From Agromyces albus (GTDB lineage: Bacteria > Actinomycetota > Actinomycetes > Actinomycetales > Microbacteriaceae), in contig NZ_JAUSWX010000001.1 in the NCBI RefSeq assembly GCF_030815405.1, positions 992,001 through 1,056,000 of the forward strand: a stretch of DNA of 64,000 nucleotides, written 5' to 3'. Of this stretch, positions 25,696 to 34,972 are shown one piece after another. Under the pieces are notes generated by a model, which was given only the letters and a program-made list of their open reading frames with translations, did not search any database and was not told the DNA's origin. Position 1 is the first letter of the stretch. Each line of letters starts with the position of its first letter. A program made the translations under genes and the position numbers.

Positions 25696-27140
25696 GTCCG
25701 GCTGCACCCTCCGAGGCACGAGCGCGCCTCAATGCCATCGTGAAGGCCTACGACGTGCGGGGAATCGTGGGGGAGGGCCTCACCGAGGCATCCGTCGAGG
25801 CGCTCGGCGCGGCATTCGTCGACGAGGTCGAAGCCGACGGCGACCGGGTCGTCGTCGGCCACGACATGCGCGACTCGTCGCCCGCCTTCGCCGAGGCCTT
25901 CGCGCGCGGCGCCACGCGGCGCGGCGCCGATGTCGTGGCGATCGGCCTGTGCTCGACCGACGAGACCTACTTCGCATCGGGGTCGATGAACGCTCCCGCG
26001 GCCATGTTCACGGCGAGCCACAACCCGGCGGCCTACAACGGCATCAAGTTCTCCCGTGCCGGCGCCCAGGGCATCTCGCTCGACACCGGGCTCGCCGCGA
26101 TCCGCGACCGCGCCGGCGACTACCTCGAGCAGGGAATCGCGGATGCCTCGGTGAGCGGCTCGGTCGTCCACGCCGACGTGCTCGCCGATTACGCCGCCTA
26201 CCTCCGCTCGCTCGTCGACCTGAGCTCCGTGCGGCCGATGAAGATCGTCGTCGATGCGGGTAACGGCATGGGCGGCCTCACGGTGCCGGCCGTCCTCGGC
26301 GACGCCGCAGGTCTTCCGGTGCTGCCGTTTGAGATCGTTCCCCTCTACTTCGAGCTCGACGGCACGTTCCCGAACCACGAGGCGAACCCGCTCGACCCGG
26401 CGAACCTCGTCGACCTGCAGCGTGCGGTCGTCGAGCACGGTGCCAATCTCGGGCTCGCCTTCGACGGCGACGCCGACCGGTGCTTCGTCATCGACGAGCG
26501 CGGCGGCGCCGTCGACCCGTCGGCCATCGCCGCCATCGTCGCGCTTCGCGAGATCGATCGCGTGCGCGCGGCCGGCGAAGACGACGTGAGCGTCATCCAC
26601 AACCTGATCACCTCGCGATTCGTGCCCGAGACGATCGAGGAGGCCGGTGCGACGCCCGTGCGCACCCGAGTCGGCCACTCGCTCATCAAAGACCAGATGC
26701 GGCTCACCGGGGCGGTCTTCGGCGGCGAGCATTCGGCGCACTACTACTTCCGCGACTTCTGGGGCGCCGACAACGGCATGCTCGCCGCGATGCACGTGCT
26801 CGCGGAGTTCGGTGCAGAGGGCGGCCGGCTCTCCACGCTCGCGGCCCGCTTCACGCCCTATGCCCTCTCGGGCGAGATCAACTCGACCGTCACCGATGTC
26901 CCCGCGGCATACACCCGCATCGTCGAGGCGTTCACCGGCCGGGCCGACTTCGACGAGTTCGACGGGCTCACCGTCGAGGGCCTCACCGACGAGAGCGAAC
27001 CGTTCTGGTGGTTCAACGTGCGGCCGTCGAACACCGAGCCGCTGCTCCGGCTGAACGTCGAGGGGGCGGATGCCGCGACGATGGCCGCCATCCGCGATGA
27101 GGTGTTGGAACTCATCCGCGGGGTCCCGCGCGGCGCGTAG
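25692..27140 (+). CDS. manB: Phosphomannomutase/phosphoglucomutase
   Basis: The 482-residue alpha-D-phosphohexomutase has the phosphoserine loop TASHNP (near residue 107), the magnesium loop DGDADR (near 258), the sugar-recognition GGEHSAHYYF block (about 347) and the phosphate-binding RPSNTEPLLR near the C-terminus. It converts mannose-6-P to mannose-1-P, the step after ManA, feeding GDP-mannose for lipoglycans. It overlaps DUF3499 by four bases. A GC-rich inverted repeat spans its stop codon. Confidence 0.92.
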   Translation: MSPAAPSEARARLNAIVKAYDVRGIVGEGLTEASVEALGAAFVDEVEADGDRVVVGHDMRDSSPAFAEAFARGATRRGADVVAIGLCSTDETYFASGSMNAPAAMFTASHNPAAYNGIKFSRAGAQGISLDTGLAAIRDRAGDYLEQGIADASVSGSVVHADVLADYAAYLRSLVDLSSVRPMKIVVDAGNGMGGLTVPAVLGDAAGLPVLPFEIVPLYFELDGTFPNHEANPLDPANLVDLQRAVVEHGANLGLAFDGDADRCFVIDERGGAVDPSAIAAIVALREIDRVRAAGEDDVSVIHNLITSRFVPETIEEAGATPVRTRVGHSLIKDQMRLTGAVFGGEHSAHYYFRDFWGADNGMLAAMHVLAEFGAEGGRLSTLAARFTPYALSGEINSTVTDVPAAYTRIVEAFTGRADFDEFDGLTVEGLTDESEPFWWFNVRPSNTEPLLRLNVEGADAATMAAIRDEVLELIRGVPRGA

Positions 27141-27156
27141 CGACGCGCGAGACCCC
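27120..27156 (+). terminator. Inverted repeat across the manB stop codon
   Basis: GGGGTC-C-CGCGCG (27120-27132) pairs with CGCGCG-A-GACCCC (27144-27156) across an 11-base loop that contains the TAG stop. A second perfect hairpin, CGCGGCGC/GCGCCGCG, lies at 27179-27196. Neither is followed by a U-tract. Confidence 0.5.
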
Positions 27157-27271
27157 GAAAGGCGGCAGTAGAAGCGCTCGCGGCGCCTGCGCCGCGAAGC
27201 GTAGACGGCAGACTCGAGGACGTGACGCTTGCCCGTGACCTACGGCCGCGCGAGCCTGCGAGAATAGGCGC

Positions 27272-28750
27272 ATGGATGCCGCCGTCACCACCGCCCTCCC
27301 GTTCAAGGTCGCCGACCTCTCGCTCGCCGAGGCCGGACGCCACCAGCTCCGCCTCGCAGAGAACGAGATGCCCGGCCTGATGGCCCTGCGCGAGCAGTTC
27401 GGCGCATCGAGGCCGCTCTCGGGAGCGCGCATCGCCGGCAGCCTGCACATGACGGTGCAGACGGCGGTGCTCATCGAGACCCTCGTCGCGCTGGGCGCAC
27501 AGGTGCGCTGGGCGAGCTGCAACATCTTCTCGACGCAAGACGAGGCGGCGGCGGCGGTCGTCGTCGGACCGACCGGAACGGTCGACGCTCCTGCAGGAGT
27601 TCCGGTGTTCGCCTGGAAGGGCGAGTCGCTCGAGGAGTACTGGTGGTGCACCGATCGCATCTTCGACTGGAGCGCCGAGGCCGGGGCATCCGGAGCCGAC
27701 TGGATCGGCCCCAACATGATCCTCGACGACGGCGGCGACGCCACCATGCTCGTGCACCATGGGCGCGAGTTCGAGGCGGCCGGCGCCGTGCCCGCGACAA
27801 CGGATGACGCGAGCGCCGAGTACCGCGTCGTGCTCGATGCCCTGCGCCGCTCGCTCGAACTCACCCCCGATCGCTGGACCCGCATCGCCGCCGAGCTGAA
27901 GGGCGTCACTGAAGAGACCACGACGGGCGTCCACCGCCTCTACGAGCTGCACGCGAACGGCGCGCTCCTCTTCCCGGCCATCAACGTCAACGACTCGGTC
28001 ACGAAGTCGAAGTTCGACAACAAGTACGGCATCCGCCACTCGCTGCCCGATGGGCTCAACCGCGCGACCGACGTGCTCATCGGCGGCAAGGTGGCATTCG
28101 TCGCCGGGTACGGCGACGTCGGCAAGGGCGCGGCGGAGGCACTCCGCGGCCAGGGTGCCCGGGTCATCGTCAGCGAGGTCGACCCCATCTGCGCGCTGCA
28201 GGCCGCGATGGACGGCTACCAGGTCTCCCGGCTCGAGTCGGTCATCGGCGAGATCGACATCCTCGTCACGGGCACCGGCAACAAAGACGTCGTGCGTGTC
28301 GAGCACCTCCTCGGCCTCAAGCACCTCGCCGTCGTGGCGAATGTGGGCCACTTCGACAACGAGATCGACATGGCCGCTCTCGAGTCGCTGCCGGGCGCCG
28401 AGCGCATCGAGATCAAGCCGCAGGTGCACGAGTGGCGCCTGCCCACAGGGCGCAGCGTGCTCGTGCTCTCCGAGGGGCGGCTCATGAACCTCGGCAACGC
28501 CACTGGGCATCCGTCGTTCGTGATGTCGAACTCCTTCACGAACCAGGTGCTCGCGCAGATCGAGCTGTACACGCGGCCCGAGGCGTACCCGATCGGCGTC
28601 TACGTGCTGCCGAAGCACCTCGACGAGAAGGTCGCGCGCCTGCATCTCGACGCGCTCGGCGTCGAGCTCACCGAGCTCTCGCCCGAGCAGGCGTCGTACA
28701 TCGGCGTGCCGGTCGAGGGCCCGTACAAGGTCGACCACTACCGGTACTGA
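27272..28750 (+). CDS. ahcY: Adenosylhomocysteinase
   Basis: The 492-residue enzyme hydrolyses S-adenosylhomocysteine to adenosine and homocysteine. It shows [20 protein letters not shown] substrate residues (here [12 protein letters not shown]), [16 protein letters not shown], the NAD-binding [13 protein letters not shown] (about 280) and the C-terminal YKVDHYRY that completes the neighbouring subunit's site. The ATG follows a -10-like GAGAAT by six bases with no Shine-Dalgarno, so the mRNA may be leaderless. Position after manB and before the mtrAB region matches mycobacterial sahH. Confidence 0.93.
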   Translation: MDAAVTTALPFKVADLSLAEAGRHQLRLAENEMPGLMALREQFGASRPLSGARIAGSLHMTVQTAVLIETLVALGAQVRWASCNIFSTQDEAAAAVVVGPTGTVDAPAGVPVFAWKGESLEEYWWCTDRIFDWSAEAGASGADWIGPNMILDDGGDATMLVHHGREFEAAGAVPATTDDASAEYRVVLDALRRSLELTPDRWTRIAAELKGVTEETTTGVHRLYELHANGALLFPAINVNDSVTKSKFDNKYGIRHSLPDGLNRATDVLIGGKVAFVAGYGDVGKGAAEALRGQGARVIVSEVDPICALQAAMDGYQVSRLESVIGEIDILVTGTGNKDVVRVEHLLGLKHLAVVANVGHFDNEIDMAALESLPGAERIEIKPQVHEWRLPTGRSVLVLSEGRLMNLGNATGHPSFVMSNSFTNQVLAQIELYTRPEAYPIGVYVLPKHLDEKVARLHLDALGVELTELSPEQASYIGVPVEGPYKVDHYRY

Positions 28751-28769
28751 GCCAGGGGCCGCCCTAGCG

Positions 28770-29612
28770 TCAGCGCTCCGGGAACCCGTTCGGCGTCGCG
28801 TCGAGCACGGGCGCGAGCGTCGACATGCGCGCGCGCTCGAGCTCGAGCGCGGTGAGGTCGCGTTCGCGACGGAGTGCAGCGACACCCGCGAGGAAGCGCT
28901 CGGCCGGGGCATTCGGCACCGGCGACACGAAGGGCATGACCTCGGCGGCGAGGGCGGCGGCGATGCGCGCACGACTCTCGGGCACGAGGTGCTCCGCGTT
29001 CTGGAAGAACGCGGCGACGCGACGAGCGAGCGGGTCGGGCAGGCGAGCGACATCGGCGATCGTCGACCACGACGCGAGCTCGGAGGGAACCCCGAACGCC
29101 GTCGACGGCAGGTGGGGCACTCGCTCGACTTGCGCGTGCGTGCCCGCGAGCAGGTCGCCGAGGCGCTTCGACGACGGGTTCAGGAAGCCGATGAGCACGG
29201 CGAGTCCACCGACCGTCATGTAGATCTCGATGACCCCCGTGAGTGCGCGGATGAACGCGTGCCGGAATCCCGCCGCGCCGCCGTCGTCTCGCACGACCCG
29301 GAGGCCGAGCGCGAGCTTGCCGAGCGAGCGCCCGTGCGTCGCCGTCTCGACGGCGGTGGGAATCACGACGATGCACGTCACGATGCCGGCGATCATGATC
29401 GCGCGGAACGCCGCCTCGTCGACCGAGAGCTCCCCGAGCGCGAGCAGCAGGCCCACGATGAGCAGCATCGACACGAGCACGTCGATTGCGGTGCCCCCCG
29501 CTCGCATGAGGGCGCTCGCCGGTCGCACGTCGAGCGTGACGGCCTCGCCCGTGAGCACGCCCTCGTCGTCGAATCGGGCGACCCTGCGGTCGGCGACGGT
29601 CGCTTCGGCCAT
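28770..29612 (-). CDS. RDD family membrane protein
   Basis: The 280-residue protein has an RDD-type domain: RPASALMRAGGTAIDVLV with the first helix, two further helices (about 75-95 and 125-145), and the HGRSLGKLALGLRVVRDDGG loop typical of the family. The C-terminal half (150-280) is soluble and helical. RDD proteins are small membrane proteins, some acting as ion antiporters; here it accompanies spoIIM and a MoxR operon, as in many actinobacteria. It is divergent from spoIIM with only 17 bases between start codons. Confidence 0.85.
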   Translation of the reverse strand: MAEATVADRRVARFDDEGVLTGEAVTLDVRPASALMRAGGTAIDVLVSMLLIVGLLLALGELSVDEAAFRAIMIAGIVTCIVVIPTAVETATHGRSLGKLALGLRVVRDDGGAAGFRHAFIRALTGVIEIYMTVGGLAVLIGFLNPSSKRLGDLLAGTHAQVERVPHLPSTAFGVPSELASWSTIADVARLPDPLARRVAAFFQNAEHLVPESRARIAAALAAEVMPFVSPVPNAPAERFLAGVAALRRERDLTALELERARMSTLAPVLDATPNGFPER

Positions 29613-29615
29613 GGG

Positions 29616-29621
29616 TAGTAT
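29616..29621. promoter_or_regulatory. Shared -10 element between divergent RDD and spoIIM genes
   Basis: TAGTAT at 29616-29621 lies eight bases before the forward ATG (29630). Read on the other strand the same bases give AATACT about four bases before the reverse ATG (29612). Both genes would have leaderless or nearly leaderless transcripts. Confidence 0.45.
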
Positions 29622-29629
29622 TCAAGCAG

Positions 29630-30625
29630 ATGGACCTCGATGCGCTCGCCTCCGCCCGTCACGACGACTGGGAGCGGCTCGACGCGCTCGCGAAGTCGCG
29701 CCGGCTCGGCGGGGCCGAGGCCGACGAGCTCATCGAGCGGTATCAGGCCGCGGCATCCGATCTCTCGCTCGTGCAGACGACGGCGGGCTCGACCGCGCTC
29801 GGCGACCGGTTGTCGATCTCGCTCGCGCGGGCGCGCCTGAAGTTCACCGGGGTTCCCGAGAACCCGCTGCGGCAGCTCACGCGTTTTGCCCTCATGAGCC
29901 TTCCTGCCGCCCTCTATCGCTTGCGGTGGCTGACCCTCGCCGTCGCTCTCGCGACCTTCGCCGTCGCCGCGCTCTATGCATGGTGGATCGGCGGCGACCC
30001 GCGGGTGCTCTCGACGCTCGGCACCGAAGAGGAATTCCGCCACATCGCCGAGGAGGGCTTCGTCGCCTACTACTCGGAGAACCCCGCGGCGTCGTTCGCC
30101 GGCGCCGTCTGGACGAACAACGCCTGGATCGCCGCGCAATGCGTCGCGTTCGGCATCCTCGGCGTGTGGGTCCCGTGGATCATCCTGCAGAACGCGCAGA
30201 GCCTCGGCATCACAGCGGCCATCATGTTCGCCTACGACGAGGCCGACACGTTCTTCCTCTACATCGCGCCGCACGGGCTCCTCGAGCTCACGTGCGTCTT
30301 CGTCGCAGCGGCCGCCGGGCTCCGCATCTTCTGGGCGTGGGTCGCGCCCGGGCCGAGGTCGCGCGGCGTCGCACTCGCCGAAGACGCGCGCTCGCTCTTC
30401 AGCGTCGCGATCGGGCTCGTGTTCTTCCTCTTCGTCTCCGGCATCATCGAGGGCTTCGTCACGCCGGCGCGGTGGCCATGGCCCGTGAAGATCGGCATCG
30501 GCGTGCTCGCCCTCGGCGGGTTCCTCGCCTACATGCTCGTGCTCGGCCGCCGCGCGTGGCGAGCCGGTGAGACCGGCGACCTCGTCGAGTTCGACTCCGG
30601 GGCGACGCGCATCGTCTCGGGCTGA
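29630..30625 (+). CDS. Stage II sporulation protein M (DUF95/SpoIIM) family
   Basis: The 331-residue protein has an N-terminal soluble helical part (1-95) and about five membrane helices. The hallmark is NNAWIAAQCVAFGILGVW followed by FLYIAPHGLLELTCVF, with PHGxxEL diagnostic of the SpoIIM/DUF95 family. In non-sporulating actinobacteria it sits beside RDD and MoxR genes; a role in envelope or membrane remodelling is likely but unproven. No Shine-Dalgarno precedes the ATG. Confidence 0.85.
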   Translation: MDLDALASARHDDWERLDALAKSRRLGGAEADELIERYQAAASDLSLVQTTAGSTALGDRLSISLARARLKFTGVPENPLRQLTRFALMSLPAALYRLRWLTLAVALATFAVAALYAWWIGGDPRVLSTLGTEEEFRHIAEEGFVAYYSENPAASFAGAVWTNNAWIAAQCVAFGILGVWVPWIILQNAQSLGITAAIMFAYDEADTFFLYIAPHGLLELTCVFVAAAAGLRIFWAWVAPGPRSRGVALAEDARSLFSVAIGLVFFLFVSGIIEGFVTPARWPWPVKIGIGVLALGGFLAYMLVLGRRAWRAGETGDLVEFDSGATRIVSG

Positions 30626-30665
30626 GCGATCTCAGGGCCGAGCGGCCGCCAGAGCCGAACAGGCG

Positions 30666-32003
30666 TCAGAGCTGTCCTGAGGCCTTCAGGTCGAGGTAGC
30701 GATCCGCGAGCGCCGGCGGCAGCTCGTGCGGAGGGGCGCTGACCGTGAGGGCGCCGAGGCGCCGGATCGCGGCGGCCACGCGCGCGGTGTCAATGAGGCC
30801 GCGCTCGGCGGCGGCCGCGCGGTAGACCTCCTCGAGATCGCCGCGAGCGCCACCGGCCTCGACGAGCGCAGGGTCGGTCACGGACGCGACGATCACCGTG
30901 TGCCGGGCGGTGAGCTGCGGCAGCATCGAGAGCAGCCCGCGGGAGCTGCCGGGGGAGTCGGCCGCGGTGAGCAGCACGACGAGGGCACGTCGGCTCGTCA
31001 CCCGCCGCACCTGGCCGGGTACCGACGACCAGTCGGCCTCGATGAGCTCGGCGTCGATGCCGGCCATCGTGTCGACCATGCGCGCGAGCAGTTCTGGGCC
31101 GCTCGCGCCGTGCACGCGTCCGCGGAGGCGGCGGTCCCACGCGAGGAAGTCGACCCGGTCGCCGGCGTGCGAGGCGAGGGCGGCGAGCAGGAGGGATGCC
31201 TCGAACGCCGTGTCGAGACGGGGTTCGTCGGCGATGCGGGCGGCCGCCGTGCGCGAGGTGTCGGCGACGATCACGATGCGGCGGTCGCGTTCGGGCCGCC
31301 AGGTGCGCACCATGAGCCGCATGCCGCCGGGCACCTCGGGGTCGGCATGGCGCGCCGTCGCACGCCAGTCGATCGATCGCACGTCGTCGCCGCGCACGTA
31401 CTCGCGGATCGAGTCGAACTCCGTGCCCTGGCCGCGGATCAGCAGGGGCGTGCGCCCCTCGAGCTCGCGCAGCCGCGTGAGCCGCGACGGCAGGTGCACG
31501 CGGGAGTGGAACGGCGGCAGCACGCGGATGCGTCCGGGGGCCGCGAGCGTCGCCTGCCGCGACCACAGGCCGAGGGGACCCGCCGAGCGCACGGTCACCT
31601 GCCCCACGCGACGGTCCCCGCGGCGCCACGGAGTGAGCTGCAGCGCCATCCGTCGACGTTCGCCCGGAGGCACCTGCAGCACGGTGCGATTCGGCCCGGC
31701 GAGGCCCGCCGAAGGTTCCCACCCGTCGCGCACGGTGGCACGCAGCATCCGACTCCCGAGATTGCGGACCGTGAGTTCCGCGGTGACCGTCTCGCCCAGC
31801 CGCACCCGGTCGGGCAGGTCCCGGCCGAGCGCGACGCGCCGGGGCGACGCCGCGAGCGAGACGTCGAGCACCCCTGCGCCGAGCGCGAGGGTGAGCCATC
31901 CGGCGAGTGCGACCCATGCTTCGGCCGCGCCGGAGACGCCCGCGGCGACGACAGGTACGACGCCGAGCGCGAGGAGGAGCGCGAACCGACCGGAGATCGT
32001 CAT
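30666..32003 (-). CDS. DUF58 domain protein (MoxR operon)
   Basis: The 445-residue protein has two N-terminal membrane helices (about 5-50), a beta-rich middle, and the DUF58 block with YVRGDDVRSIDWRATARH (about 220-237). A vWA-like fold with VIVADTSRT follows. DUF58 proteins are partners of MoxR AAA+ ATPases, probably as metal-dependent adaptors for complex assembly. I chose ATG 32003; it follows the moxR stop with one base between. The frame to 32051 overlaps moxR and is rejected. Confidence 0.85.
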   Translation of the reverse strand: MTISGRFALLLALGVVPVVAAGVSGAAEAWVALAGWLTLALGAGVLDVSLAASPRRVALGRDLPDRVRLGETVTAELTVRNLGSRMLRATVRDGWEPSAGLAGPNRTVLQVPPGERRRMALQLTPWRRGDRRVGQVTVRSAGPLGLWSRQATLAAPGRIRVLPPFHSRVHLPSRLTRLRELEGRTPLLIRGQGTEFDSIREYVRGDDVRSIDWRATARHADPEVPGGMRLMVRTWRPERDRRIVIVADTSRTAAARIADEPRLDTAFEASLLLAALASHAGDRVDFLAWDRRLRGRVHGASGPELLARMVDTMAGIDAELIEADWSSVPGQVRRVTSRRALVVLLTAADSPGSSRGLLSMLPQLTARHTVIVASVTDPALVEAGGARGDLEEVYRAAAAERGLIDTARVAAAIRRLGALTVSAPPHELPPALADRYLDLKASGQL

Positions 32004-32004
32004 G

Positions 32005-32979
32005 TCAGAGCGGCACCTGCACCTGCTGCACGATGCTGCGGAGCACGGCATCGACCGAGACGCCCTCGAGCTCCGCCTCGGGGCGCAACTGCACCCGGTG
32101 CCGCCACACGGGCAGCAGCATCGCCTGCACGTGGTCTGGGGTGACGGAGTCGTATCCGGTGAGCCAGGCCCACGCCTTCGCGGCAGCGAGCAGGCCCGTC
32201 GCGCCGCGCGGGCTCACGCCGAGCCGCATCGACGGGCTCCGGCGGGTCGCCCGCGCGAGGTCGACGACGTAGGCCAGCACATCGTCGGAGACGCGCACCG
32301 CGGATGCCGCAGCCCGTGCCGCAGCGAGCTCGGCCGCTCCCAGCACCGGCTGGACCCCCGCCGCGGCGAGGTCGTGCGGATCGAACCCGTCGGCGTGACG
32401 GCGCAGGAGCGACACCTCGGCGTCGCGCTCGGGCACGTCGAGCACGAGCTTCAGCAGGAAGCGGTCGAGCTGCGCCTCGGGGAGCGTGTAGGTGCCCTCG
32501 TACTCGATCGGGTTCTGCGTGGCCGCGACGAGGAACGTGTCGGGGAGCGGCCGGGTGACGCCGTCGGCGGAGACCTGACGCTCCTCCATCGCCTCGAGCA
32601 GCGCGGACTGCGTCTTCGGCGGCGTGCGGTTGATCTCGTCGGCGAGCAGGATGTTCGTGAACACCGGCCCCTCTCGGAACGCGAACTCGCCCGAACGTGG
32701 GTCGTAGGCGAGCGATCCGGTGACGTCTCCCGGCATGAGGTCGGGGGTGAACTGCAAACGGCGCGTGTCGAGCCGCAGCGTTCGGCTGAGCGTGCGCACG
32801 AGCAGCGTCTTGGCGACGCCAGGCACGCCCTCGAGCAGCACGTGGCCACGGGTGAGCAGGGCGATGATGAGGCCGGTCACGGCGCCGTCCTGCCCGACGA
32901 CGGCCTTGCCGACCTCGGTGCGCACGCGATTCAGCGCGGCGCGGAGCTCCTCGTCGGTGAGCGCGGTGGTATCGGTCAT
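32005..32979 (-). CDS. MoxR family AAA+ ATPase
   Basis: The 324-residue ATPase has Walker A in EGVPGVAKTLL (about 50), Walker B in LLADEINRTPPK (about 112), the sensor region FLVAATQNPIEYEGTY (about 150) and a C-terminal lid with SMRLGVSPRGATGLL. MoxR ATPases act as chaperone-like factors that assemble or activate protein complexes with vWA/DUF58 partners. It overlaps the DUF4350 gene and is followed directly by the DUF58 gene, so it is one operon. Confidence 0.92.
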   Translation of the reverse strand: MTDTTALTDEELRAALNRVRTEVGKAVVGQDGAVTGLIIALLTRGHVLLEGVPGVAKTLLVRTLSRTLRLDTRRLQFTPDLMPGDVTGSLAYDPRSGEFAFREGPVFTNILLADEINRTPPKTQSALLEAMEERQVSADGVTRPLPDTFLVAATQNPIEYEGTYTLPEAQLDRFLLKLVLDVPERDAEVSLLRRHADGFDPHDLAAAGVQPVLGAAELAAARAAASAVRVSDDVLAYVVDLARATRRSPSMRLGVSPRGATGLLAAAKAWAWLTGYDSVTPDHVQAMLLPVWRHRVQLRPEAELEGVSVDAVLRSIVQQVQVPL

Positions 32980-34313
32980 GGTCGCCTTCCTGCGGGGTCT
33001 GTCGAGTCTGCGGGGTCTGCCGGGTCTGTGTGGCCCGCCCGGCCTGCGGAGGGGGGCCGAAGCGTGTCGCGCACCTCATGCTCGAGCACGTCGAGCTCGG
33101 CCGCGAGCTCCACGAGGCCGCGATCATCGCCCGGCTCGGCGTCGACGAGCAGTCGGCGCACGGATGCCTCGTCACGGCCGGTCGCCCGCGCCGCGGCATC
33201 CGTCACGGCGCCGAGCTCTGCCGAGCGCGGCAGCTTGAGCGCCTCGATGATGCGACCGATGGCGCCGATGCGCAACTGGTCGAGGGCGCGGACGCGGGCG
33301 GCGCTGCGTGCGTACAGCCTCGCCCGGCCTTCGCTCGTCTCGCCGGCCGGCACATGCACGGGCAGGTTCTCGGTGACGAGCGGGCCGAAGCGGCGCCCGC
33401 GCGAGATGCCCGCGGCGATGACGACCGCGATGAGCAGCACCATGACGGGGCTCACCCAGCCGGGAGTGAGCTCGGCGATGGTCGGCGCCTCGGTTGCATC
33501 GGCGTCGCCCGGCCCCGGCAGGTACCAGACGAGTTCGTCGGATGCCCCGGTGAGCCCGATCGCGAGCGCGGCATTGCCGGCTTCGTCGATCGACTCGTTC
33601 GCGAACACCGTCGTCGCGGCGACGAGCGTGACCTGCCCGCCGTCGTCGCCCTCGCCCGACACGAGGGCGAACCCGAACTCCTCGTCTCGGAAGCAGCCCT
33701 GCCAGCCGGCCGCTCGAGCGTCGTCGTCGACCGTGAGCAGGCGCTGGCCATCGCCCAGGCCGCGCGCGCGCTCGGCCGCGGGTAGGTCGCACGCCACGTC
33801 GTCGATCGGACCGCTCGCGACGCCCGCGAGGCGAACGCCGGGGGCGAGCACCTCGAGAGCCGAGAAGCCCGGCTCGACGACCACGAGCCGTTCCGCGGCG
33901 CGCGAGAGGCGATCGAGCCGCGACTCGTCGAGGAGGGCGAACTCGTCGTAGAGCACCACGGTGGCGCCCCGGTCGGCGGCGTCGACGGCGGAGTCCAGCG
34001 ATCGAGACTCGGTGACCGAGACGCCGTGGTCGCGGAGCACCTCGACGAGCGCCATCGCTCCGAGTGGGGCGGGGTTGTCGGTGCCGAGCGCCACTCCGGG
34101 AGGGCGCACGCCGCCCTGGATTGCGAGCACGACGACCGCGCCGAGCACGAGCACTGCGGCGAAGACGATCCAGATGCGGCGACGTCGTACGAACGCGCGG
34201 AACGTCGGCGTCGTGGCGGTCGCGGCATCCGTCGCCTGTTCGGCGGGCGCTCCGGCGCTGCCGGCGCTGCCCGGGCGATCGGCGACCGCCGCGGCCGATG
34301 GGCCGCCGCTCAC
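32976..34313 (-). CDS. DUF4350 domain membrane protein
   Basis: The 445-residue protein has a first membrane helix at about 50-68 (WIVFAAVLVLGAVVVLAI). An extracytoplasmic domain follows with PAPLGAMALVEVLRDHGV and VVLYDEFALL (DUF4350), then a second helix near 290-310 and a cytoplasmic tail rich in Arg and Asp. It is a standard member of actinobacterial MoxR operons; function unknown. GTG 34313 overlaps the upstream stop as GTGA. The tail ends in DPADPADSTDPAG repeats. Confidence 0.8.
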   Translation of the reverse strand: MSGGPSAAAVADRPGSAGSAGAPAEQATDAATATTPTFRAFVRRRRIWIVFAAVLVLGAVVVLAIQGGVRPPGVALGTDNPAPLGAMALVEVLRDHGVSVTESRSLDSAVDAADRGATVVLYDEFALLDESRLDRLSRAAERLVVVEPGFSALEVLAPGVRLAGVASGPIDDVACDLPAAERARGLGDGQRLLTVDDDARAAGWQGCFRDEEFGFALVSGEGDDGGQVTLVAATTVFANESIDEAGNAALAIGLTGASDELVWYLPGPGDADATEAPTIAELTPGWVSPVMVLLIAVVIAAGISRGRRFGPLVTENLPVHVPAGETSEGRARLYARSAARVRALDQLRIGAIGRIIEALKLPRSAELGAVTDAAARATGRDEASVRRLLVDAEPGDDRGLVELAAELDVLEHEVRDTLRPPSAGRAGHTDPADPADSTDPAGRRP

Positions 34314-34972
34314 CGCGACGCCTCCTCGGCCTCGGCCCACTCGTCGGCGGGGGCGGACGCGCTGAGATCGCGCTCGAGCGCGGTGAGGCGCTCGTAGGCG
34401 CCTTGAGATCCGTCACGGCCGAGGTAGCGAACCCCGTCGAACTCGGCGGCCGCGGCGTGGAGCGCCGCGGCGTGTTCGGGGAAGGGCAGTGCCGCGGCAT
34501 CCGTGAACCCGCGTGCCGTGGTGCCCGGGTGCACGCGCACGAGATCGCGCTCGACGATGCCGCGCACAATGGCGCGGAACCGTTCCTCGATCGCGAGCGG
34601 CCAATCGCCCGCCGCTGCGGCAGCGAGCGCGGATCGGCGCAGCGTCGCGAGGTCGCGGCGGTCGTGGTCGTCGAACAGCGGTGCGAGCGTGCGACGCCGG
34701 CGGCGCAGTCGAGGAACTCCGAAGACGAGCAGTCCGACGACGACCAGCACGATGACGAGAAGCACGGCCAGCAGCGTCAGGATCGGAGCGGGCAGGCCGC
34801 CGGCTCCCTCGAACAGGCTCGCGATCCAGTCGCGAATGGCTTCCATCGCGAGGTCGAACGCGTTCGGCTCGGCATTGAGGTACTCGGTCTTCGAGAGTTC
34901 GTCGAGGAGCCACCGGCGCGCCTCGGGCGCGTCGGGATCGAGTGGGGTGGCGCCGAGCGAGGTCAGGACCAC
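34310..34972 (-). CDS. DUF4129 domain protein
   Basis: The 220-residue protein has an N-terminal soluble part, one membrane helix (about 63-85, ILTLLAVLLVIVLVVVGLLVF), then a cytoplasmic DUF4129 region with AIEERFRAIVRGIVERDLV and PGTTARGFT. This domain is typical of MoxR operons and of transglutaminase-like membrane proteins. The start is GTG 34972, overlapping the upstream gene by ten bases; the downstream DUF4350 gene starts inside its stop codon. Confidence 0.82.
   Translation of the reverse strand: MVLTSLGATPLDPDAPEARRWLLDELSKTEYLNAEPNAFDLAMEAIRDWIASLFEGAGGLPAPILTLLAVLLVIVLVVVGLLVFGVPRLRRRRRTLAPLFDDHDRRDLATLRRSALAAAAAGDWPLAIEERFRAIVRGIVERDLVRVHPGTTARGFTDAAALPFPEHAAALHAAAAEFDGVRYLGRDGSQGAYERLTALERDLSASAPADEWAEAEEASR

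Noticed and set aside
27141..27271. Possible SAH riboswitch upstream of ahcY
   Set aside because: The spacer is GC-rich and hairpin-forming but lacks the conserved SAH-riboswitch core, and the ATG seems leaderless.
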